Assembly: GCA_017420605.1 (NCBI GenBank)
Contig: JAFOIS010000235.1
Span: forward strand, 1-5,055
Reading direction: 5' to 3'
Origin: Lachnospiraceae bacterium
GTDB taxonomy: Bacteria; Bacillota; Clostridia; Lachnospirales; Lachnospiraceae
Length of the DNA: 5,055 nt
Positions 1 through 5,055 of the stretch are shown here, piece by piece (within the stretch, counting starts at the first letter, position 1; each line of letters starts with the position of its first letter). A program made the translations under genes and the position numbers. The notes under the pieces were generated by a model. It ran no database searches. It had not been told where the DNA came from and worked only from the letters and a program-made list of their open reading frames with translations.

Positions 1-1333
1 AGAGATCCGCCGCCGGATACCGGAAGAGCCCGTCCCCACGGACCGCCTTCACGGCATCCACCAGTTTTGTCAGCGCCGCATCGTCCGCAAGCCCCGCCGC
101 GCAGATCCGGAGCTTTGTAAGGATCTCCTCCTCTGTGACCGGGTTCTCCGGATCGCCCCGTGGAACGGTGACCATCTCCGAAAGCACGGTACCGTCTTTC
201 TTTACGATCTCTGCCTTTGCGCCGCGGACGCCCGCCTTCCGGTCTTCCATCGTTTCATCCGCGATGAGTTCCGTTTTAGCGATAAGATCCCATACCGCCT
301 CCGGCGCCGCCTTCGGGTCCATGTAATCGATCCCGTAAGCGCCCCGAAGGAGTGCTTGCGCCAGCGTGTAATGGATCGAAAACTTCGTGTCGTCCGCATC
401 CTTCGGGATGCGGATCCCCGCAAGTTTGATCGCGTTCGGATAGATAAACACCCTGACGCTTTCGATCTCCTCCGGCCTTACGCGGCTGTGAAGAGACACC
501 GCCGCGTCGATCCCGCAGTGCGTATGCCGGCAGGACGGATAGAGTTTGAAATAACAGTCATGGAGCAGCAGATGGTCCGCGCCGCGTAAGCATTCCTCAT
601 GATATGCCTCCGTAAACGCGTGGAACCAGCCGTTCGGTCCTTCGAGCGCTTCCGAAGGCCCCTTAACGCCCGCCGCGGCCAGAGACGCGGCAAAAACGCC
701 GTTTTCCGCCGCCTTCGCGGGATTCAGGGGCTTAATGGCCGGCCGGGAATCCCCGTACGACAAAAGCCCGCCGGTCATGGTCGTCGAAAGCGCGATCGCG
801 TCTTCGATCCCCTGCGCGTCCAGGTGATACAGCCTTGCGCAGGCCGCCGCGCAGGCAAGCGTCCCCGCGGCGCCGGTCGAATGGTATCCGCGCTTTACAA
901 GTCCCGGCTGGGCGGCGGAAGAGATCCGGATATAGGCCTCATAACCGGTCGCGAGCGCCAGAAGGACGTCGTTATTCGTACTCCCCAGTTTTTCCGCCAG
1001 CGCAAAGACCGCCGGAATAAGGTGCACGCCCGCATGGCCGGCCGCCTTTTTATTGCCGTCGTCAAGTTCCGCGCCGTGGCCGTAGACCGCGTTCATAAAC
1101 GCCGCTTTTCCGGCCGGCAGCTTTTCCGCATGGAGCAGCACGCTGCTCTCCTTTGCGCCGCCCGTCGGAAAGACCGTCTTCTCCACCGCGTCGTTAAAAT
1201 GCCGGTTCTGCTTATACCCGGCAAAGGACGCCGCGAAGAAGTCGACGATCAGTTTACTTAGCTGCGCGGTATCATTTTCCGTAAGGGCTGTGATCTTCGA
1301 AAGATCTTCCGCCAGTTCCGCCGTGATTCCCAT
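1..1333 (-). CDS. MmgE/PrpD family protein (C-terminus cut by window edge)
   Basis: This reading frame is open from ATG 1333 to the left edge and gives 444 residues without a stop. I recognise the MmgE/PrpD family, which includes 2-methylcitrate dehydratase, cis-aconitate decarboxylase and epimerases acting on small carboxylic acids; the substrate cannot be read from sequence alone. Family-like motifs appear in order: HGAELDDGN (residues 86-94), GYHSTGAAG (149-157), KPLNPAKAAENG (201-212), KLYPSCRHTHCGIDA (263-277) and KFSIHY (317-322). The family is usually about 450-480 residues, so only a short C-terminal piece should be missing. No signal peptide or membrane segment is visible, so it is presumably cytoplasmic. 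The start at 1333 has a weak GGGAAA ribosome site at 1339-1344. An in-frame ATG at 1387 would add 18 residues, but these would run through a perfect hairpin, and the shorter N-terminus (MGITAELAEDL) looks like the family's usual beginning. There are no metabolic neighbours in view. Confidence 0.9.
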   Translation of the reverse strand, partial: MGITAELAEDLSKITALTENDTAQLSKLIVDFFAASFAGYKQNRHFNDAVEKTVFPTGGAKESSVLLHAEKLPAGKAAFMNAVYGHGAELDDGNKKAAGHAGVHLIPAVFALAEKLGSTNNDVLLALATGYEAYIRISSAAQPGLVKRGYHSTGAAGTLACAAACARLYHLDAQGIEDAIALSTTMTGGLLSYGDSRPAIKPLNPAKAAENGVFAASLAAAGVKGPSEALEGPNGWFHAFTEAYHEECLRGADHLLLHDCYFKLYPSCRHTHCGIDAAVSLHSRVRPEEIESVRVFIYPNAIKLAGIRIPKDADDTKFSIHYTLAQALLRGAYGIDYMDPKAAPEAVWDLIAKTELIADETMEDRKAGVRGAKAEIVKKDGTVLSEMVTVPRGDPENPVTEEEILTKLRICAAGLADDAALTKLVDAVKAVRGDGLFRYPAADL

Positions 1334-1354
1334 CTGCTTTTCCCGTTCAAAGGC

Positions 1355-1376
1355 GGGACTCCCCTGCGGGAGTCCC
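1355..1376 (-). terminator. Perfect 9-bp hairpin after the Ig-repeat gene, probable terminator
   Basis: GGGACTCCC and its exact complement are separated by a 4-base loop (1364-1367). The hairpin starts about 30 bases past the stop codon of the Ig-repeat gene and ends 21 bases before the MmgE/PrpD start. On the minus strand it is followed only by GCCTTTGAA, so the T-tract is poor and termination may be partial. On the plus strand it is followed by GTGATTATCATTTT, but no plus-strand gene is seen. It could instead be an mRNA structure near the enzyme's start. Confidence 0.6.
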
Positions 1377-1407
1377 GTGATTATCATTTTCCGTCAGGGT
1401 CCCTTTA

Positions 1408-4071
1408 TCAGTAGGTGAAGACCTCAAGATACGCCTCATTGCTTATCGCGATATTCCCGTAGACGTCCGTCACCTTGCACCGGTAGCGGAAACTGTTCCG
1501 CTCCGCCGTGCCGACCACTTCCAGCGTCGGCGAACGATATCCGGCCGTTCTCGACGTACAGTCGCGCCAGGTGCCCGAGCCCGCGGTCTTGTACTGCCAC
1601 TGGTACGTAAGACCCGTGCCTTCCGCCATGACCTCGAAATACGCGGTTCCGCCTTCCTCCACGACTGCCCCGTCCGGATTCATAAGAATATACACCGCTT
1701 CGACCGTGATGGTCAGCGTCGCCGCGGCGGACCTTACCACATGCCCCTTCGCATCCGTCACGACACACCGGTAGGAAAAGCCGTCCCTCTCCAGCGTCGC
1801 CACCACTTCGAGCGCCGGCGTATTATATCCGTGCGTCTTCGAAGTGCAGTTGCGCCAGGTGCCCGAGCCCGCGGTCCGGTACTGCCACTGATAGGTAAGG
1901 CCTTCGCCGGTCGCGGTCACATAGAAATAGGCCGTATCTCCTTCGTATACGCAAAAGTCGTACGGATCTTCCGTAATCTCCGGAAGGATCTCATTGACTG
2001 TAAGGGTCGCCGCTGCCGACGTTGCCGTCTTGCCGTTTTCATCCTTCAGGATACACCGGTACTGAAAACCGTTTCTCGCCAGCGTGCCGGCGATCTCCAG
2101 CGTATCCGTATTGTATCCGGTCGTGCTCGAGGAACAGTTGTGCCACGAAGTCGTGCCCGCTATCTTGTACTGCCACTTATACGTGATGCCTTTGCCGGTC
2201 GCCTTGACCGTGAAGGTCGCCGTCTCTCCCTCCAGTACCGTCTGATCCTGCGGCTGCTGCGTGATCTTGAGGACCATGTCCTTCACCGTCAGAAGCACCG
2301 CGTTCGACTTCACTTCATTCCCGATGACGTCCGTTACGACGCAGCGGTAATAATACCCGTTCCGGGAGAGTTCTCCGGGGACTTCGAGCGTAGGTTCTTT
2401 ATACCCGTTCATCTTCGACGTGCAGTACCTCCAGGTATTCGTCCCGGCGATCTTGTACTGCCACCGGTAATGCAGACCTTCGCCCTGCGCCATGACGCTG
2501 AAGTACGCGGGAATGCCTTCCGTCACGGTCGCCTTCTTCGGCTGCTGCGTGATCTTGAGAGGCGTATCCGGCATCTTCTGGAAGAACGCCTTGACGTACA
2601 CGTCCTCCGCTCTGTCCCACATGTCGAACTGTCCGTTCTCGGCCCAATACCCGTCGCCCCAGGTAATATCGATGAGGCTGAAGCCATCGTTCGGCACAGC
2701 CGTCGCCTTTACCGTTTCTCCGGGTATGGCGGACGTTTTGCTGAGCGTGAGCGTTCCGCCGGTCACGTACTCGGAGATATCATGGCCTGCATAATCCACG
2801 GTGATCACCTGCGGGTATACATGGCGCGGCTCGGTTTCGCCGATCTTTCGCATGGTAATGTCCACGACCACCTCGTCGTCCCGGTCCCACATGACGAAGC
2901 TGCCGCTGTCCGTGATATCCTGTCCGCTGACAGCGCCGTCGCCCCAGCGGATCCTCTGTACATGGAATCCGTTATAAGGAACAGCCGTGACGTGAACCGT
3001 CTCGCCCGGCAGGGCATATTCCTTGTCGACCAGCCCGTAACCGCTGTATTCGCTGATATACTGGTTATTGACGTCTCTTGCGCTGACGACGACGATCACG
3101 TGCCGCGGCGTTACAGAGGAAGGATAAACGCACAGCTCCGCCGGCTCGGAGATCGTTTCCTGCCCGGTGTTCGCCGTGACGACGCAGCGGTACTGGTATC
3201 CGTCGCGGGACATTTCCCCGACGACATAAAGATCCGGGGTATTGTAGCCGGCCGTTTTGGAGGAGCAGTTGCGCCAGGTGGAAGAGCCTTTGATCTTATA
3301 CTGCCACCGGTAGGAAAGCAGCGGCCCCTCTGCCTGCACATGAAAAGCTGCGGTGCTGCCTTCCTGGACTAATGCGCGGGCCGGCTGCATAGTGATCGCC
3401 GGCTTCACGGCATCCGTCTGCCGGAAAATGACGTCTACAACAACATCGCCGATATTGTCCCACATGTTGAAACAGCCTGTCCCCGTGATATCCGTACCAA
3501 CGAGGGCGCCGTTCCCCCACTCGATCTTTTCTACGGTATAACCGTAATACGGCACCGCCGTGATGATCACGGTCTGTCCAGGTATCGCCTCGTCTGCGTT
3601 CGCCGTCACCCAGCCGCCGGTCAGTTCGCCGGTACGGAATGTCCCGTCGATATCCTTTGTACCGGTGACCACCTTGATCCTTCTCGGCGTTTTGGGGCCC
3701 ACCTTCTGGACGGCGACGTCGACCACGATATCTTCCGCCCTATCCCAGACCGTAAACTCGCCTTCCTCCGTGATATCGACTCCATCCGCCATGCCGTTGC
3801 CCCATTCGATGCTCCGGAGCCGGTAGCCGGGGGCCGGCGTCACACCGATCATGACCGTCTCGCCCGCATAGGCATATTCCGGCGTTGCGTACGCCTCGCC
3901 GCCATAGACACCAGGCGTCGCATTGCCGTCCTCGTCGAAGGAAGTCACTACGACTTTGATCTTGTACAGGTCGTCCGCCGCGCGGACTGTGAGTGCGCCT
4001 GCATGCGTCATGCCTGCCAGAACGATCAGGGCAAGCAGAAAACTGATCCATCTCTTTACGCCGTGTCTCAT
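1408..4071 (-). CDS. Secreted multidomain protein with InlB-type and Ig-like repeats
   Basis: An 887-residue protein. Residues 1-31 form a signal peptide: basic start MRHGVKR, hydrophobic stretch ISFLLALIVLAG, and a VRA-A cleavage site after residue 31. Four approximately 95-residue modules (A1 36-126, A2 130-219, A3 322-412, A4 415-502) have a GETV/GQTV...AVP..GY/GF core, an I.WG(N/D)G motif, and a MWDRAEDVVVDV-like end. They resemble divergent InlB B-repeats. Five Ig-like domains (224-316, 505-597, 600-692, 697-790, 793-886) each carry a ...QP/DP start, (Y)WQYK, W..C, and YRC. No LPXTG, SLH, choline-binding or C-terminal membrane segment is seen, and no catalytic domain; the protein ends ...EVFTY. 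A structural, adhesive or ligand-binding role outside the cell is inferred. The frame is open back to an ATG at 4239, but ATG 4071 is chosen because it begins the signal peptide and follows AAAGGAAGG. The frame upstream of 4071 runs through the promoter and a terminator. Function and ligand are unknown. Confidence 0.88.
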   Translation of the reverse strand: MRHGVKRWISFLLALIVLAGMTHAGALTVRAADDLYKIKVVVTSFDEDGNATPGVYGGEAYATPEYAYAGETVMIGVTPAPGYRLRSIEWGNGMADGVDITEEGEFTVWDRAEDIVVDVAVQKVGPKTPRRIKVVTGTKDIDGTFRTGELTGGWVTANADEAIPGQTVIITAVPYYGYTVEKIEWGNGALVGTDITGTGCFNMWDNIGDVVVDVIFRQTDAVKPAITMQPARALVQEGSTAAFHVQAEGPLLSYRWQYKIKGSSTWRNCSSKTAGYNTPDLYVVGEMSRDGYQYRCVVTANTGQETISEPAELCVYPSSVTPRHVIVVVSARDVNNQYISEYSGYGLVDKEYALPGETVHVTAVPYNGFHVQRIRWGDGAVSGQDITDSGSFVMWDRDDEVVVDITMRKIGETEPRHVYPQVITVDYAGHDISEYVTGGTLTLSKTSAIPGETVKATAVPNDGFSLIDITWGDGYWAENGQFDMWDRAEDVYVKAFFQKMPDTPLKITQQPKKATVTEGIPAYFSVMAQGEGLHYRWQYKIAGTNTWRYCTSKMNGYKEPTLEVPGELSRNGYYYRCVVTDVIGNEVKSNAVLLTVKDMVLKITQQPQDQTVLEGETATFTVKATGKGITYKWQYKIAGTTSWHNCSSSTTGYNTDTLEIAGTLARNGFQYRCILKDENGKTATSAAATLTVNEILPEITEDPYDFCVYEGDTAYFYVTATGEGLTYQWQYRTAGSGTWRNCTSKTHGYNTPALEVVATLERDGFSYRCVVTDAKGHVVRSAAATLTITVEAVYILMNPDGAVVEEGGTAYFEVMAEGTGLTYQWQYKTAGSGTWRDCTSRTAGYRSPTLEVVGTAERNSFRYRCKVTDVYGNIAISNEAYLEVFTY
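1414..2559 (-). repeat. Four tandem Ig-like units, 288-bp period
   Basis: These are the C-terminal Ig domains 2-5 (residues 505-886). The W..C cysteine falls at residues 550, 646, 742 and 838, exactly 96 residues apart, and the YRC cysteine at 577, 673, 769 and 865. The period also shows in DNA: a 25-base identical run lies at 1564-1588 and 1852-1876, offset by 288. The two terminal units (Ig4 and Ig5) share the most obvious nucleotide identity, which suggests recent duplication or gene conversion between them. Confidence 0.9.
2281..3966 (-). repeat. Duplicated A-A-Ig block (two copies, 286-residue offset)
   Basis: Copy 1 is A1-A2-Ig1 (residues 36-316, bases 3124-3966) and copy 2 is A3-A4-Ig2 (residues 322-597, bases 2281-3108). 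The I.WG tryptophan is at 90, 185, 376 and 471, so A1 to A3 and A2 to A4 are both offset by 286. Within each pair the offset is 95. Ig1 to Ig2 is offset by 281, five fewer, which matches a five-residue loss in A4, where the segment after WGDG lacks the usual DIT stretch. This supports duplication of a three-domain block followed by a small deletion. Confidence 0.8.
3979..4071 (-). other. Signal peptide of the Ig-repeat protein
   Basis: Residues 1-31 show the n-, h- and c-region order of a Sec signal peptide. Lys/Arg/His lie at 2-7, a Leu/Ile/Val-rich core at 9-19, and Val29-Arg30-Ala31 before the predicted cut, leaving a mature end of Ala-Asp-Asp. There is no lipobox cysteine, so a lipoprotein is unlikely. 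Confidence 0.85.
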
Positions 4072-4076
4072 GGTTT

Positions 4077-4085
4077 CCTTCCTTT
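4077..4085 (-). promoter_or_regulatory. Ribosome binding site that fixes the Ig-repeat gene start
   Basis: AAAGGAAGG ends five bases before ATG 4071. It is the only good Shine-Dalgarno match upstream of a start in this frame, and it supports 4071 over the far-upstream in-frame ATG at 4239. Confidence 0.85.
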
Positions 4086-4144
4086 CGTGATTGTTCCCGT
4101 ACGCCGATAGCCCGCCTTGTAAGCAGACATACTTTTCCAAATAC

Positions 4145-4173
4145 ATTATAACTGCATGAGGCGCATTTTTCCA
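4145..4173 (-). promoter_or_regulatory. Promoter of the Ig-repeat gene
   Basis: On the minus strand a consensus TATAAT (-10) lies at 4150-4145, with TGGAAA (4 of 6 matches to TTGACA) at 4173-4168 and a 17-base spacer. Transcription would start near 4138, giving a leader of about 67 nt before ATG 4071. No riboswitch or strong hairpin stands out in this leader. The promoter sits immediately after the terminator of the upstream unit, which fits an independent transcription unit. Confidence 0.75.
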
Positions 4174-4195
4174 TGGATACGGATCTATTCGGCAC

Positions 4196-4234
4196 AAAAA
4201 AGGGAACGGCCTGCGCCCCGGCGCAGCCGTTCCC
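4196..4234 (-). terminator. Strong Rho-independent terminator after the decayed Ig-repeat gene
   Basis: On the minus strand a long GC-rich hairpin is followed directly by TTTTTT (4201-4196). The outer 9-bp stem pairs 4226-4234 with 4202-4210. The inner 6-bp stem pairs 4220-4225 with 4212-4217, with one bulged base at 4211 and a 2-base tip. It lies 33 bases past the remnant's TAA at 4268-4270, so it terminated that gene and now insulates the intact Ig-repeat gene from upstream transcription. Confidence 0.92.
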
Positions 4235-4267
4235 TGCAATGTTATACTGTTTACCCGGATCGCCCGG

Positions 4268-4707
4268 TTACTCTACCGTCAGCACCGCTGCCCGGGAGGC
4301 TGCCTCCTCACCGTTTGCGTCTGTAACGATACACCGGTACTCAAAGCCGTTCCGCTTCGCCGTCCCGAGGACTTCCAACTCTGCCGAACGGTAGCCGATC
4401 GTGCTGGAAGAACAGGCGCGCCAGGTGCTCTGACCCGCGATCTTATACTGCCACTGGTATTTCAGGCCTTCGCCCGTCGCCGCGACAGTAAGTATGCCGT
4501 CTCGCCGACAGCAACTGTCTGACTCTGCGGATCTGCCGTGATCTTCAACGCTATCTCTGTCACGGTAAGCAGTGCCGCCCGGGATATCACTTCATCCCCG
4601 TTCGCGTCCGTGACGACACAGCGGTACTCGCAGCCGCCACGTGCCGTCGCGCCGTTGACATGGAGTTCTTCTTTATTATATCCTGTCGTGACGGAAGATC
4701 CGTTATA
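4268..4707 (-). pseudogene. Remnant of a second Ig-repeat gene (nonsense codon plus frameshift)
   Basis: This is the C-terminal end of a paralogue of the intact Ig-repeat protein. The upstream part reads GSSVTTGYN...CEYRCVVTDANG...LTVTEIALKITADPQSQT...GETAY. At 4490-4491 one base is missing (TAC-TT-ACT where TAC-TTY-ACT is expected), after which the original frame runs into TGA. In the shifted frame Ig homology resumes with TVAATGEGLKYQWQYK...WRACSSST...YRCIVTDANGEE...VLTVE and ends at TAA 4270-4268. The two YRC codons start at 4620 and 4333, 287 bases apart: the 288-bp period minus the lost base. Going upstream, the frame meets TAG at 4710-4708, where the conserved Trp (TGG) of other repeats would be, and homology is lost beyond it. 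No start codon or signal peptide is left, so a functional product is very unlikely. Confidence 0.85.
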
Positions 4708-4813
4708 CTACTTATTCTTGCCCTTGGATGAGTTCTTTTCTTTCAAGTGACAGTTTTCCATCCCCATGTATCTAAGGCTAATGTAAACGATTTTGGAGTT
4801 CGGTAACGAAAGA
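4708..4813. other. Short region with no supported gene, probable junction
   Basis: This lies between the stop of the YbjQ-like gene and the recognisable Ig remnant. It is less GC-rich than the sequence to its left. The minus-strand frame entering the remnant is open here, with an ATG at 4767 giving only 19 residues to TAG, rich in Lys, Ser and Asn and unlike the Ig repeats. No convincing terminator hairpin, promoter or transposon end was seen. Confidence 0.45.
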
Positions 4814-5055
4814 CTACTCTTCTTTTTCGATTACCACAGCATTTCCGTTTGCTGTAACGCAAATCACATAAGGCTCATAAACCGTCACTGTAGCATTTAA
4901 AGCACCCGCATGTTGTGGGTCCATAGTGAGGTAGTCGAAGTCAACACCAATAACTGCATTGCATCCCAAATCGTATGCGGCTTCCTTGAGTTCCTTTATT
5001 GCCTGTCGGCGTATTTTCACCAGTGCTCCGCACAGGTTCTCGTCAAGTTTGTTAT
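4814..5055 (-). CDS. YbjQ/UPF0145-like heavy-metal-binding domain protein (N-terminus outside window)
   Basis: The frame is open at the right edge and gives 79 residues ending ...VVIEKEE at TAG 4816-4814. The stretch AIKELKEAAYDLGCNAVIGVDFDY followed by LTM resembles the C-terminal half of the YbjQ/UPF0145 family, where a helix is followed by (L)GA(N/D)AV(I/V)G(I/V)..DY, and a C-terminal strand with NAVV. The biochemical role of the family is not firmly known; the heavy-metal-binding label comes from domain naming. An internal GTG at 5020 could be read as a start, but it has no good ribosome site and lies within the helix typical of the family, so the real start is most likely beyond the window. 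About 11 residues are inserted between DFDYLTM and the last strand compared with the short E. coli form. The cytoplasmic location is inferred. Confidence 0.72.
   Translation of the reverse strand, partial: NKLDENLCGALVKIRRQAIKELKEAAYDLGCNAVIGVDFDYLTMDPQHAGALNATVTVYEPYVICVTANGNAVVIEKEE

Noticed and set aside
599..1261. A 220-codon open frame on the plus strand
   Set aside because: It is antisense to the clearly recognisable MmgE/PrpD gene and very Arg-rich, a typical shadow of GC-rich coding sequence.
1380..1408. GATAAT at 1385-1380 as a -10 box for the MmgE/PrpD gene
   Set aside because: The hexamer at the right distance (ATAAAG) does not resemble a -35 box, and transcription would begin within or next to the hairpin. 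Too weak to list.
1741..3372. A 543-codon open frame on the plus strand
   Set aside because: It lies wholly antisense to the Ig-repeat gene, has Arg/His/Val-rich low-quality protein with no signal peptide or recognisable domain, and no ribosome site. Repetition of a GC-rich template explains the lack of stops.
1414..3966. Regular repeats as a CRISPR array or satellite DNA
   Set aside because: The repeats are about 288 bp, in frame, and encode conserved protein domains, with no short identical repeat and unique spacer pattern.
4072..4239. A 56-residue N-terminal extension of the Ig-repeat protein from ATG 4239
   Set aside because: It would translate through the strong terminator and the promoter and place residues ahead of a perfect signal peptide; ATG 4071 has the good ribosome site.
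4708..4767. A 19-residue minus-strand ORF from ATG 4767
   Set aside because: It is too short, has no clear ribosome site or similarity, and its stop is at the position of a conserved Trp codon of the Ig remnant, so it is better seen as junction sequence.

Overview
The window looks like part of a chromosome, or a metagenomic contig, from a GC-rich anaerobic Firmicute, most likely a Clostridia member of the Lachnospiraceae/Oscillospiraceae kind. This rests on three things: the style of the secreted Ig-repeat protein, AGGAAGG-type ribosome binding sites, and classic hairpin-plus-T terminators. It is an inference from sequence style, because no rRNA or other taxonomic marker is present. All recognisable genes lie on the minus strand.

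Layout from left to right, which is downstream to upstream in transcription. (1) Positions 1-1333 hold nearly all of an MmgE/PrpD-family enzyme; its C-terminus runs off the left edge. (2) A 74-base gap, 1334-1407, holds a perfect 9-bp hairpin. (3) Positions 1408-4071 encode an 887-residue secreted repeat protein. It has a signal peptide, four copies of an approximately 95-residue module resembling divergent InlB B-repeats (A), and five Ig-like domains, in the order A-A-Ig-A-A-Ig-Ig-Ig-Ig. (4) Positions 4072-4267 hold its ribosome binding site, a promoter with a consensus TATAAT, and the strong terminator of the unit upstream. (5) Positions 4268-4707 are a decayed remnant of a second Ig-repeat gene, with a nonsense codon and a one-base deletion. 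(6) Positions 4708-4813 have no supported gene. (7) Positions 4814-5055 hold the C-terminal part of a YbjQ/UPF0145-like protein whose start lies beyond the right edge.

The intact secreted protein has its own promoter and is probably monocistronic, with possible read-through into the MmgE/PrpD gene. The enzyme is presumably cytoplasmic and has no obvious functional link to the surface protein. The most informative structure is the repeat arithmetic. The last four Ig domains sit at exactly 96 residues (288 bp). The A-A-Ig block is duplicated at 286 residues. The pseudogene's two Ig units are 287 bp apart, which is 288 minus the single deleted base. Base composition drops at the right end, suggesting a junction near 4700-4740. 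I found no CRISPR array, tRNA, rRNA, transposase or recognised defence system, and nothing that clearly amounts to a new multi-gene system.
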